Part shown: piece by piece, positions 40,838 through 50,049 of the stretch
Layout of the letters: each line of letters begins with the position of its first letter
Position numbering within the stretch: position 1 is the first letter of the stretch
Origin: Phycisphaerae bacterium
Lineage (GTDB): Bacteria; Planctomycetota; Phycisphaerae; Phycisphaerales; UBA1924
Reading direction: 5' to 3'
Assembly: GCA_030432905.1 (NCBI GenBank)
Contig: JAUILU010000002.1
Span: 200,084 to 264,083, forward strand
DNA: 64,000 nucleotides
Program-made: the position numbers and the translations under genes
The notes under the pieces: generated by a model
What the model saw: the letters and a program-made list of their open reading frames with translations, nothing else
What the model was told of the DNA's origin: nothing
The model's database searches: none

Positions 40838-43453
40838 GTGGCACCAGAAGAACGGATTCGGAAAGACGGTGGTGCCGCTTGGCTTCGGGTTGTGTGTGTG
40901 CTCTTTGGTTTCGGGCTTGCGGGCCTGTCGGCGGCGATCGGTGCCCGGCTTGGCTGGGGCGATCCGGTAACGGTGTTCACGTATGTGTTCGTGCTGACGT
41001 TCGCTGGGGTGTATGTCTTTGCGATCGAGCCTGTGGTCAGGGCTGGTCTTGGGCGCGCCGATTCGGGCGGGTCGCAGGATCAGTTCGATGTTCTGAACGA
41101 GAGCCGGCGCGAGATGCAGGGGATCATCGATGCGATCCCTGCGTACCTCTACTACAAAGACGACAAGAACACGATCCTGGATCTGAACGTAACGGCAGCG
41201 GAGTCGATCGGCTTGCCCGCGGACGAGATCCGGGGCCGATCGACGGAGGAGTTCTTTCCTGCGGAGGATGCGGCTGCGTTCTTGAAGGACGATCTCGAGG
41301 TCATCCGAAGCGGCAAGCCCAAGCTCGGGATCGTTGAGTGTCACGAGACAGAAGAAGTCGGCGAGCGTCGGCACATCAAGACCGACAAGATCCCGCTGCG
41401 CGGGCCGTCGGGCGAGTTCGACAGGCTGGTGGCGATCGCGACCGACATCACGGAGCTGACCCGTGCGCGCGAGCGCGCCGAGCAGGCCGAGGAACAGCTG
41501 TCGCTGGCGATGAAGGCGGCGAGTATCGGGCTCTGGGATTGGAACATCCAGACCGGTGCTTGTGAATACAGCGACACGTTCAACACGATGCACGGCTACA
41601 CGCCGGGTGAACTGCCGAACACGATCGAGACCTGGGAAACGATCTGCAACCCTGATGACCGCGCGTTGGCGTATGAGCGGGTTGAGCAGCACTTTAAGGG
41701 TGAGGTTCCGATCTTCCGCACCGAGCAGCGGGTGAAGCAGAAGGACGGGAGCTGGCGCTGGGTGAAGGCTGTCGGTGAACTGATCGAGCGGACTCCCGAG
41801 GGTGAGCCTCTTCGCATGCTCGGGGTACACGTTGATGTGCAGGAGATCCGCGAGGCGGCTGACCGGACGAAGCAGGCCGAGGAGCAGCTGTCGCTGGCGA
41901 TGAAGGCGGCGAGCATCGGGCTCTGGGACTGGAACGTCAAGACCAACGAGACATACTTCAACGACACGTTCTACACGATGCTCGGTTACGAGCCGGGCGA
42001 GCTGCCGATGAATCTGGAGACGTGGACGGCTCTTTGCCACCCTGATGATTTGGACGGCGCGTTCAAGGACATCCAGCGGCACATCGCCGGCGAGACCGAT
42101 GTGTACATGAGCGAGCACAGGCTGAAGCTCAAGACCGGCGGCTGGCGGTGGATCCGCGACATCGGCATGGTCACTCAGCACGACGAAGAGGGCCAGCCCG
42201 AGCGGATGCTGGGGCTGCACGTCGATATCCAGGAGATCCGCGAGGCGGTCGACCGCGCCGAGGCGGCGAACAACGCCAAGAGCGAGTTCCTAGCGAACAT
42301 GAGCCACGAGATCCGCACGCCGATGACAGCGATCCTCGGGTTCGCGGATCTGCTCGACCAGGAATTCGCGGCGCACCACAAATCCGACGAGATCGGCGAC
42401 ACCATCCGCACGATCCGCAGCAACGCGAACCACCTGCTCGCGGTGATCAACGACATCCTCGATATGTCCAAGATCGAGGCGGGGTTCATGCGTGTAGAGA
42501 AGGTCGCGACCAGCCCGGCGCAGATCGCGGAGGAGGTGGTCTCGCTCATGAGGCCTCGCGCCAAGGGTAAGGGCGTCGGCGTCGGGCTCTCGTACGACTC
42601 GCTCGTGCCCGAGGGTGTCATGACGGACCCGATGAGGTTGAGACAGATCCTGTTCAACCTCGTAGGCAACGCGATCAAGTTCACCGAGGTCGGCGGCATC
42701 CTTGTGCACATGAGCTACGACCGCTCCGAGCAGAAACTGCAGTACAAAGTCGTCGATACGGGCATCGGTATGAACCCGGAACAGGTCGAGACGCTGCTGG
42801 AGTTCAACCCGTTCGTACAGATCGACGGATCGACGGCACGGAAGTTCGGGGGCACCGGGCTCGGGCTGCGCATCTCGAACTCGCTGGCGAAGATGCTCGG
42901 CGGGAAGATCTCTGTTTCGTCTACGGTCGACAAGGGCACCGAGGTGCTGCTTGACGTCGATGCTGAGATCGTCGCGGGGGCGAGGCTGATCGATCCGTAC
43001 AGCGACTACTCGTTCCGCAACAAGTCAGCGCCCGAGGAACGGGAGCCGATCGGCGATGATGCGCTCGCCGGGTGCAAGATCCTTCTGGCCGAGGATGGGC
43101 CGGACAACCAGAGGCTCATCAAGCATCACCTGCAGCGCTGCGGCGCAGAAGTGCTGGTCGCCGAGAACGGGCTTGAGGTTCTCAACATCATCCGGGAGTT
43201 GGCTGGAGGCAAGCAGCCCGACCTGATCCTGATGGACATGCAGATGCCCGAGTTGGACGGTTATGCCGCAACCTCGACGCTGCGTGAGGAAGGGTGCGCG
43301 ATCCCGGTCGTGGCGATCACCGCGCACGCGATGGACGGCGACCGTGAGAAGTGTCTCCGATTCGGCTGCGACGACTACCTGACCAAGCCGATCAGTGTGC
43401 CCGACCTCATCGAAACCTGCGCCCGGCAGATCTCCCAGACGCCGACAAATTGA
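40838..43453 (+). CDS. Hybrid sensor histidine kinase with three PAS domains and receiver
   Basis: The 871-residue product has two N-terminal membrane helices (about 16-36, 44-64), PAS1 (about 90-208), PAS2 and PAS3 with PAC motifs (216-343 and 346-473), HisKA with the phosphorylated H490 in SHEIRTP, and an HATPase domain with N-box NLVGNAIKFT, DTGIGM and GGTGLGLRIS. It ends in a receiver domain with acidic pocket AED (751-753) and phospho-acceptor D800. All catalytic residues are present. PAS2 and PAS3 are a near-perfect duplication. The signal is unknown, and no output regulator lies beside it. It starts with a GTG after GGAGG. Confidence 0.93.
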   Translation: MAPEERIRKDGGAAWLRVVCVLFGFGLAGLSAAIGARLGWGDPVTVFTYVFVLTFAGVYVFAIEPVVRAGLGRADSGGSQDQFDVLNESRREMQGIIDAIPAYLYYKDDKNTILDLNVTAAESIGLPADEIRGRSTEEFFPAEDAAAFLKDDLEVIRSGKPKLGIVECHETEEVGERRHIKTDKIPLRGPSGEFDRLVAIATDITELTRARERAEQAEEQLSLAMKAASIGLWDWNIQTGACEYSDTFNTMHGYTPGELPNTIETWETICNPDDRALAYERVEQHFKGEVPIFRTEQRVKQKDGSWRWVKAVGELIERTPEGEPLRMLGVHVDVQEIREAADRTKQAEEQLSLAMKAASIGLWDWNVKTNETYFNDTFYTMLGYEPGELPMNLETWTALCHPDDLDGAFKDIQRHIAGETDVYMSEHRLKLKTGGWRWIRDIGMVTQHDEEGQPERMLGLHVDIQEIREAVDRAEAANNAKSEFLANMSHEIRTPMTAILGFADLLDQEFAAHHKSDEIGDTIRTIRSNANHLLAVINDILDMSKIEAGFMRVEKVATSPAQIAEEVVSLMRPRAKGKGVGVGLSYDSLVPEGVMTDPMRLRQILFNLVGNAIKFTEVGGILVHMSYDRSEQKLQYKVVDTGIGMNPEQVETLLEFNPFVQIDGSTARKFGGTGLGLRISNSLAKMLGGKISVSSTVDKGTEVLLDVDAEIVAGARLIDPYSDYSFRNKSAPEEREPIGDDALAGCKILLAEDGPDNQRLIKHHLQRCGAEVLVAENGLEVLNIIRELAGGKQPDLILMDMQMPELDGYAATSTLREEGCAIPVVAITAHAMDGDREKCLRFGCDDYLTKPISVPDLIETCARQISQTPTN
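41483..42262 (+). repeat. Tandem duplication of a 390-base PAS-PAC unit
   Basis: Two copies with an exact 130-codon period encode PAS2 and PAS3 of the histidine kinase. QAEEQLSLAMKAASIGLWDW returns 130 residues later unchanged, and HVDVQEIREA returns as HVDIQEIREA. The middle parts have diverged. The near-identity of the ends suggests a recent duplication or repeated homogenisation. Confidence 0.85.
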
Positions 43454-43468
43454 GTTGGTTCTGCGTGA

Positions 43469-44950
43469 CTAGCAGCCGGCGTTGTAGTTTCCGACCCAGG
43501 CGCTGAAGTCTGTTGGTGTGCACATGCCGTCGCCGTTCTGGTCGCATTCTGGGGCGTTTGAGTTGAAGGCGCCGACCCATGCCGAGAAGTCGGTTGGTGT
43601 GACCGAGCCGTCGCCGTTGACGTCGGCTGGGCAGTTGTCGAGGGTGACAGTCCAGGTCCGTTGTTCGGTCATGAACGCTGCGCGGGCGGCTTCATCGCGG
43701 ACGAGCGGGGTGTTGTCGGCCACGGTTGCGGTGACGGTGTAGACGCCGGGCGAGGCGAGCTGGGTGGTGTCGAACGTGTCGGCGTTGGCTCCGGGCACGG
43801 GTGTGCCGTTGATGGACCACTGGATGTCGAGCGCGTGATTGACGGGCGTGACGGGGCAGACCATGAGCGTCGCGTGGCCCGAGATGCTCGAAGCCGAGGG
43901 GCTGGCGCTGTCGATGGGGTTGACGATCCGGTAGATCTCGAGGATGAACGCCTCGGCGCCGACGAGGTTGAACGGCCTGTTCAGCGAGCGCATCTTGGAG
44001 TTCTGTGTCGGGCGGAAGATGCCCTCTTCGGAGTAGCGCGCGCCCTCGAAGGTCGAGGTGAGGCCGTCGTACTGGGGTGTGTTGTCGCCCAGCCAGCGGT
44101 GCCATTTGCGCTGCTGGCTTGCCATGTCGGCGTGCTCGAAGATTGAGACGTTGGCTGTGCTCGGTTCGCCGCCGGTGTAGACGGTCGGTCCGCCGTAGGT
44201 GTACTCGTCGGCGAGGTTGGCCATCGAGTGGCCGAGCTCGTGGACCGCGACTTCGACGGAGGCCGAGTTGCGCGCAGAGGCGGTGCCGAGGTTGCTCGAC
44301 GAGTAGCCCGCGCCGCCGTACTTGGTTGTGTTTGCTATGGCGAGGACCTGGTCCGGCCCGCCGCCGCCGGGGATGCTGGCGGTGTTGGCGTGTGAGTAGG
44401 CCTTTGAAACGTTGACGCAGAGAAGCCGTTCTGTGTTGTTGCACCAGAAGTTCATGTCGAGCGAGGTGTCGCGCGAGATGCCCTGGGTCGGGTCGTTGTC
44501 CACGCCCGATTCGTTCGAGACGACATCGACACGGTGGATGCCGAAGAGCGGGCGGTAGGTCGCCAGTGGCTCGCTCTGGAACATCAGGTTGGCGAAGTTG
44601 TCCACGTCGGTGTGGTACTGCGCGATCTCGCCTGCGGTGTAGCCGTCGCCGACGAACACGATATCGACGCGGTTTGCCGGGTTGGGCGTGAGCATGCCGA
44701 GGCGCTGGTCGAGCCAGACCCCGCCGGGCGAGAGCGTCGCGGCTCCGACGCTGTCCTTCGGTTCGTACTCGGTGAGATCGACTTCGAGGGAGATCGGCCC
44801 GCCGGTCAGCCGGAAGTTGCCGTTGTCCGGGTCGATCGCGAGGCAGTGGTGGCCCGGCATGAGAACGGTGTTGGGCTTGGCGTCCTGCTGCGCACCCGCG
44901 GCGGCTGCGGTCGTGGCGAGTGCGGCTGCGATCAGGCGATGCGTCGGCAT
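43469..44950 (-). CDS. Secreted M64-type metallopeptidase with GC-type dockerin tail
   Basis: The 493-residue product has a signal peptide (to about residue 20). A peptidase M64 (IgA-peptidase-like) domain contains VDIVFVGDGYTAGE and the zinc motif HELGH (237-241) followed by ADEY with a possible third ligand D248. An immunoglobulin-like stretch (about 345-425) precedes the dockerin tail, whose two loops are DVNGDG and DQNGDG. It is expected to cut proteins outside the cell. It converges with the histidine kinase gene, 15 bases apart, and is the downstream end of the second dockerin cluster. Confidence 0.88.
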   Translation of the reverse strand: MPTHRLIAAALATTAAAAGAQQDAKPNTVLMPGHHCLAIDPDNGNFRLTGGPISLEVDLTEYEPKDSVGAATLSPGGVWLDQRLGMLTPNPANRVDIVFVGDGYTAGEIAQYHTDVDNFANLMFQSEPLATYRPLFGIHRVDVVSNESGVDNDPTQGISRDTSLDMNFWCNNTERLLCVNVSKAYSHANTASIPGGGGPDQVLAIANTTKYGGAGYSSSNLGTASARNSASVEVAVHELGHSMANLADEYTYGGPTVYTGGEPSTANVSIFEHADMASQQRKWHRWLGDNTPQYDGLTSTFEGARYSEEGIFRPTQNSKMRSLNRPFNLVGAEAFILEIYRIVNPIDSASPSASSISGHATLMVCPVTPVNHALDIQWSINGTPVPGANADTFDTTQLASPGVYTVTATVADNTPLVRDEAARAAFMTEQRTWTVTLDNCPADVNGDGSVTPTDFSAWVGAFNSNAPECDQNGDGMCTPTDFSAWVGNYNAGC

Positions 44951-45062
44951 GGTGTGGCTCCCTTGTGGCGCACCGAGAGTGTCAACGGGTCGCCGCCGGG
45001 AATCGATACGCCGGGATTACGGCGGTGTTCCGGGGCATTTGCGATTGTCCGCCACTTCTTGT

Positions 45063-46445
45063 TCAGCAGCCGGCGTTGTAGTTTCCGACCCATGCGGTGA
45101 AGTCGGTGGGGGTGCACATCCCGTCGTTGTTCTGGTCGCATTCTGGTGCGTTTGCGTTGTACGCCCCGATCCATGCCGAGAAGTCGGTGGGGCTGAGCAT
45201 GCCGTCGCCGTTGACGTCGGCGGGGCAGTCGTCGCACTGGATGTCGTACACATACACAAGCCCCATGTTTGACGCGAGCGTCGGCCCGTTTGGGTCGGGG
45301 GCTATGAGTGTCTGGTCGCTCACACTGAAGTTTCTAGCAAAGGAGAACCGGATGTTGGTTGGGGTGACAATTTTCTGTCGCTCTACCCATGTGTCGTTGC
45401 TGAGTTCAAAGTGATAGATCGCGGGCAGGTCAGACGTAAGGAGTGTGTTCCCAGAGACAAACAAGTTGTTGTCTTTGACTGCCAGGTGCTCGCCGAACCA
45501 TGCTCCGAAAGCGCCGTCTGAGGGGCGGATGTGATGATCGAACAGCCACTCGTTGCCGTCGAATCTGTAGACATAGACGGTGCCCGAGTACAAGCCATCC
45601 AGTGCGTCTCCCGGATCTCCGACAAACAGCGTGTCGCCTTGGGCGGCTATCCAGCGGCCGAAAGCAGAGTTATCTGACGTGTTGAATGGAGCGTGGGTGG
45701 TGTGGTACTCCCATTCTCCGTTTGAAAGGCGAAGTTCGTGAACAATCCCGGTCGATACTCCGGCCGCGTTGGAACCCAGCGGATTGCCGACGAAGATTGT
45801 GTCTCCAACACGCGTGGCCGGTCCGAATTCATAGTTCAGCGGAGCGGGCACAGTCGGCTCGAGCTTGGCGGTTTCCAGCCACTGTGTTCCGTCATACTCG
45901 AAAACATACAGTGCGCCGCCGTTTTGGCCGTTGGTCGTGCCGCCGGATGCCGACACAATGAGGGTGTCGCCGAAGTGTTGGAAATATCCGAATTGGTCAT
46001 CGGCGGCGGCATCGCTGGCAGTAAGTCGCTGCTGGATTTCCCAGCCGCCCTGGCCTTCTTCGTAGATGTACAGTGCGCCAGCACTGATGCCTATGACAGA
46101 ATCGTCCTCGTCTGGACTTGCGACGATAACTTTGCCATCGTGGACAGCAAGGTTTGCGCCAAAGCGATAGTCGTCCAGGAAGGGTACCGGGATCGTAATG
46201 GTGTCATCGAACACCCAGTCCGACCCTTGTTTCCGATAGACAAAGACTGTCTCCACATTTTCCGAGAGCGCATCCGAGATGACAAGAATGTCCCCGCCAA
46301 GCGCGGCTGCGATGCCAAACTCTTGAGCATCGTCTGGGGTTGGTGATGTGAGAATCTGCGGCTGATCCAGTTGACACGACTGGGCGTGGCTGTTGGCCGA
46401 AAGAACGGCACAGGCCGACGATATCAGGGCGGTCTGAACTTTCAC
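45063..46445 (-). CDS. Secreted FG-GAP-like propeller with GC-type dockerin tail
   Basis: The 460-residue product has a signal peptide (MKVQTALISSACAVLSANSHAQ). About seven repeats follow in which a FG or FGxxxA element precedes GDTLxV and a YVYxxxGxxW strand, for example EFGIAAALGGDILVISD and FGRWIAAQGDTLFVGDP. This is the FG-GAP/integrin-alpha-like propeller seen in many exported bacterial proteins, probably a binding scaffold. The product of 55264 has the same architecture. The tail has DVNGDG and DQNNDG loops and ends NYNAGC. Confidence 0.83.
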   Translation of the reverse strand: MKVQTALISSACAVLSANSHAQSCQLDQPQILTSPTPDDAQEFGIAAALGGDILVISDALSENVETVFVYRKQGSDWVFDDTITIPVPFLDDYRFGANLAVHDGKVIVASPDEDDSVIGISAGALYIYEEGQGGWEIQQRLTASDAAADDQFGYFQHFGDTLIVSASGGTTNGQNGGALYVFEYDGTQWLETAKLEPTVPAPLNYEFGPATRVGDTIFVGNPLGSNAAGVSTGIVHELRLSNGEWEYHTTHAPFNTSDNSAFGRWIAAQGDTLFVGDPGDALDGLYSGTVYVYRFDGNEWLFDHHIRPSDGAFGAWFGEHLAVKDNNLFVSGNTLLTSDLPAIYHFELSNDTWVERQKIVTPTNIRFSFARNFSVSDQTLIAPDPNGPTLASNMGLVYVYDIQCDDCPADVNGDGMLSPTDFSAWIGAYNANAPECDQNNDGMCTPTDFTAWVGNYNAGC

Positions 46446-46568
46446 GATCTACTCCCGGGATTCAATTGTGTGCGGGGCTTGCGGAATCGGCGTCGATTGG
46501 ATCAGGGCAGGGTACCGGTCGGCGCGGTCTGAAAGATCTAAATAAGTCAAAATGGTTTAGTTTCGGTG

Positions 46569-47435
46569 CTAGCAGCCGGCGTTGTAGTTTCCGACCCATG
46601 CGGTGAAGTCGGTGGGGGTACACATCCCGTCGTTGTTCTGGTCGCATTCTTGTGCGTTTGCGTTGAATGCGCCGACCCATGCGGTGAAGTCGGTTGGGCT
46701 GAGCATGCCGTCGCCGTTGACGTCGGCCAGGCAGTCTGCGGGCGGCGTGTAGTCGATGACGAGCGCGGGGTGCAGGTCCGGGTTGGGGTGGTGCCTGCTG
46801 ATGAATCGTTTGGTAGTGGCGGGCGTGCTCTCGACGCCGACGATGATCCAGCCGAAGTTCTCGGCGGGGGTGTCTACCCAGTGCTGAACATCGAGCGCCA
46901 TCTGAGCCGAGGTCCATGTGTAGCCCTGACCGGCTGAGCTGACGGGGATGGTGTCGCTCGGCGAAGCGTTGTAGTCGCCTCCGGGGGTGTTCCACGTGGG
47001 TGAAGCCGGCGGGTTGGCTGAGTTGTACGAGGTGTACTCCCATGTGACGTCGTCCTGGAGCGCGACGGCGCCGCCGCCTTCTTCGCCGGCTGGCATGGAT
47101 GCGCCCTCGGTCCAGCCGGTGGTAAGCCTGTGCAGCGAGCACGCCTGCGAGCCGTTGGTTGTGCGGTTCATGAGAATCGTGAGACTGACCGAGTTGATGG
47201 TCGATCCGGCAGGGATGGTGCTTGTGTCGAAACGCAGGAGCGCCCTGCGGACGGGTGTGTTGTTGATCCGGCCGACGAAAAGGTACTGGCCCGCGCCGCT
47301 GGCTGTGTGGCCGTCTTGCGAATGGATCGTGGCGTCAGCGACCGGGGTGAGCGTGGTTTCGTCGGCGGACGCAGCGAGCGGCAAGGCGGTCAGTGTGCCG
47401 AGTGCGAGTCTGTTGAGTTGGGCTTTAAGGGGCAT
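46569..47435 (-). CDS. Secreted DNRLRE-type domain protein with GC-type dockerin tail
   Basis: The 288-residue product has a signal peptide (MPLKAQLNRLALGTLTALPLAASA). A domain matching the DNRLRE family follows: TLTPVADATIHSQDG near the start, RALLRFDTSTIPAGSTINSVSLTI, and FGWIIVGVEST near the end. These jelly-roll domains occur in exported proteins and usually bind polysaccharide or act as structural modules. The tail has DVNGDG and DQNNDG loops, with NAQEC in place of NAPEC. The start at 47435 is chosen for the signal peptide. Confidence 0.83.
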   Translation of the reverse strand: MPLKAQLNRLALGTLTALPLAASADETTLTPVADATIHSQDGHTASGAGQYLFVGRINNTPVRRALLRFDTSTIPAGSTINSVSLTILMNRTTNGSQACSLHRLTTGWTEGASMPAGEEGGGAVALQDDVTWEYTSYNSANPPASPTWNTPGGDYNASPSDTIPVSSAGQGYTWTSAQMALDVQHWVDTPAENFGWIIVGVESTPATTKRFISRHHPNPDLHPALVIDYTPPADCLADVNGDGMLSPTDFTAWVGAFNANAQECDQNNDGMCTPTDFTAWVGNYNAGC

Positions 47436-47540
47436 TCGTTCTGTACCTTTGCAGGGCTTTGCGTTCGAGGGGCGTCGGTCATTCAAGAGTAACGCATCAT
47501 GCGTGCTGGATCACCGTATTTATTGATCCGGCGGGCCTAT

Positions 47541-47582
47541 AGAAAACCCGCCCGAGGTGTCGTTGTGACCACTCGGGCGGGT
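47541..47582 (-). terminator. Intrinsic terminator after the serine protease gene
   Basis: On the minus strand the 11-pair stem ACCCGCCCGAG/CTCGGGCGGGT is followed by TTTTCT, about 50 bases past the stop of the gene at 47634. Confidence 0.8.
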
Positions 47583-47633
47583 GATTGTTTGAGAATTGCG
47601 TGTCAGCTTACCCAGCTTGCCGCAGGGCGTTGA

Positions 47634-49781
47634 CTAGCAGCCTGCGTTGTAGTTGCCGACCCATGCGGTGAAGTCGGTCGGGGTGCACATGCCGTCGCCG
47701 TTCTGGTCGCACTCGGGAGCGTTCGAGTTGAACGCACCGACCCAAGCGGTGAAGTCGGTGGGCGTGACCGCGCCGTCGCCGTTGACGTCGGCGAGGCAGT
47801 CGTCTTCCTCACAGATGACGGTGATGATGCGGAACGCGTCGATGCCGGACTCGGCGATGGTGCCGGTGCCGAGGTCTTGGCTTGTGAAGCGGACAACAAC
47901 CTGGCTCGTGGGCGTGACGAAGTCGGAGATGTTGAAGGAGTGGGTTTCCCAGCCGGCGGTTGAGCCCGGGATGGTCTCGAGTGTGACCCACGAGGCGCCG
48001 TTGTTGTTGGAGATCTCGGCGGTGAAGGCGTCGTTGCCGCTGGTGTCGGTGTTGTCGTGGTGAACGGCGTAAGAGAGGACGGCGTCCGGCGAGCCGGAGA
48101 CGTCATACGTTGCAGTGGTGAGTTGGACGATGCCGTTGTCGATGTCTTCGCTGGGGCGGTTGTCGGTGACCCAGCACATACCCGATCCGTCGGCGTCGGT
48201 AGCCGGGTCGTTGCGGCCGTAGTCACCCGGGACAGCGCGTTCCCATGCGCCGGTGGTGGCGGTGGATGAGGTGGTCCAGCCCGGGTCGGTTTCCATGTCG
48301 AGGTCCACGCTGACGATGGTGCCGGTCGCGATGGTGCCCGAGTAGATGTTGCCTCCGTTGGGGTTGGAGTACGACTCGCCGTTGGTGTCGTCGACGTTGA
48401 AGGTGTACGAGATGCCGTCGAAGCAGTCTCCGCCTGGGAGTGTGACGGAATAGCTTGTGCCGCCGTTGTATGTGAGCGGGATGACTACCGCGCCGTCGCC
48501 GTCGTCATAGACGAGTTCGGCTGTTGCGGGGTCTGGGACGACCGCGCCGTTTGGTGCGATGTCAACATCGAGCGACTGGCCGGCTGGGTCGATGAACTCA
48601 GGGAGACCACCGGGGAATGTGAAGAATGGTGCGACGGGGATGCAGACGCCCTGCGGGTTTGCCAGCGCGTTCTGGAGGTTCGGGTGGTTGGCCCAGGTTC
48701 CTGCGTTTGCGCCGCCGCCGTTGAAGCAGCCGCCGTGGGTATGGATGCCGATGGCTTCGCCGGTTGTTTCATCGATGACTGGGGAACCGGAGTTGCCGCC
48801 GGTGGTGTCCATGCTGTAGTTGAGTTCGGTGCCGAAGAGCCCGTCGAACGGGCCGGCGTGGGTTTTCTGAACGAGGTACCAGGTGCACGAGGCGAGGCTG
48901 GAAGAAACCGAGCCGTAGCCGGTGACGCGTGCGTTGCTTGCCGTTGGGCTTGAGCTGTTGAGTGTGAACCAGCTTCCGCTGACTTCCCACGGGAGCAGCC
49001 CGGTGTTTGAGTTCGGGAAAGCGCCGAGGTAGCCCCAGTCGTTTCCTGTGCCGCCGCCGCCGTTGGTCTGCTGCGAAGCGGGGTCAACCGGGTACTGGTC
49101 TTCGGGTCCGGGGTGGTTGATGCCGCCGAAGGAGCACGAGCTATCCGAGAGCGGGACGTTGAACTGGAGGACGTTGATGTCGCTGTTGCCGCCGCCGTTG
49201 CAGTGGCCGGCAGTGAGGAAGCAGTGCTCGCAGTCGTCGATCATCCACGCGGTGCAGCCGATGGGCAGGGCGCGGGCGGCTCTCGGATCGGACGAGAGGA
49301 TGCGGTCGTCGGTCGGGCCGCAGATCGATTCTTCGAGTGTCGGCGGCGTTCCCGCGATGACCGAGCTCATGTTGAGCTCGTTGAAGCCCGAGCCCGGGTA
49401 AGCCATGAGTTCGACGAGCACGGTGTCGCCGTTGAAGTAGGCGGAGGTGTACTGCCACTGCTCGATGGATTCGCTGTCGAGGAACTGGACCGCGCCGTCT
49501 TCGAGCGACGTGATGCGGAGGTACGAGGCGTTGCCGGACTCGTCGCTGCCCGCGAGTGTGACCTCGTCGAAGCGGAGTCTTAGCCAGTTGGCGTCTTCGA
49601 CCGAGACGACCTCGCTGATGACCGGTGCGAGTTGGTTGGTGTTGTTCACAACCCGGCCGGAGTTGACGTCGATCTCGGCGTCGAACTGCGAGAGCGGGTT
49701 GGTCTGGGTGCTCTGGGCCGAGGCGGCACAGGCAAACCCGCAGGCGAGAACAATCGAGGCGGCTTTGGACACGTGACTCAT
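47634..49781 (-). CDS. Secreted trypsin-like serine protease with GC-type dockerin tail
   Basis: The 715-residue product has a signal peptide (to about residue 22) and a propeptide-like region. The S1 protease domain has His193 in LTAGHC, Asp248 in NDWG and Ser331 in TTGGNSGSP, a full catalytic triad. It resembles lysyl endopeptidase-like or glutamyl-type exported proteases. A beta-sandwich of about 140 residues (VSVDLDMETDPGWTT...VRFTSQDLGTG) precedes the tail with DVNGDG and DQNGDG loops. The ATG at 49781 is chosen because GGAG lies 9 bases before it; upstream ATGs are in frame. Confidence 0.88.
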   Translation of the reverse strand: MSHVSKAASIVLACGFACAASAQSTQTNPLSQFDAEIDVNSGRVVNNTNQLAPVISEVVSVEDANWLRLRFDEVTLAGSDESGNASYLRITSLEDGAVQFLDSESIEQWQYTSAYFNGDTVLVELMAYPGSGFNELNMSSVIAGTPPTLEESICGPTDDRILSSDPRAARALPIGCTAWMIDDCEHCFLTAGHCNGGGNSDINVLQFNVPLSDSSCSFGGINHPGPEDQYPVDPASQQTNGGGGTGNDWGYLGAFPNSNTGLLPWEVSGSWFTLNSSSPTASNARVTGYGSVSSSLASCTWYLVQKTHAGPFDGLFGTELNYSMDTTGGNSGSPVIDETTGEAIGIHTHGGCFNGGGANAGTWANHPNLQNALANPQGVCIPVAPFFTFPGGLPEFIDPAGQSLDVDIAPNGAVVPDPATAELVYDDGDGAVVIPLTYNGGTSYSVTLPGGDCFDGISYTFNVDDTNGESYSNPNGGNIYSGTIATGTIVSVDLDMETDPGWTTSSTATTGAWERAVPGDYGRNDPATDADGSGMCWVTDNRPSEDIDNGIVQLTTATYDVSGSPDAVLSYAVHHDNTDTSGNDAFTAEISNNNGASWVTLETIPGSTAGWETHSFNISDFVTPTSQVVVRFTSQDLGTGTIAESGIDAFRIITVICEEDDCLADVNGDGAVTPTDFTAWVGAFNSNAPECDQNGDGMCTPTDFTAWVGNYNAGC

Positions 49782-50049
49782 GACATTCAACTCCATATGG
49801 CGTGGATTCATTCGGTACATAAGCAGCCGGGCCGCCCAGTAGCCAACGGGGTGGGACCCGTTCGACCTCTTTACTGGCTTCTGGCGCTACCGACCACCGT
49901 CTGGACTTTCCCCCCAGCGGCGATTCCATCGTAATGGAAACCGCCCCGGCCGCAAAGGACCGGGTCGGGAATTGGACACGACAGGCCGATAATTCTGGCT
50001 CAGCGGTCTTGTTTGTGGGTTACCTGTTTGTTTGCGGGTCAGACAGCGT

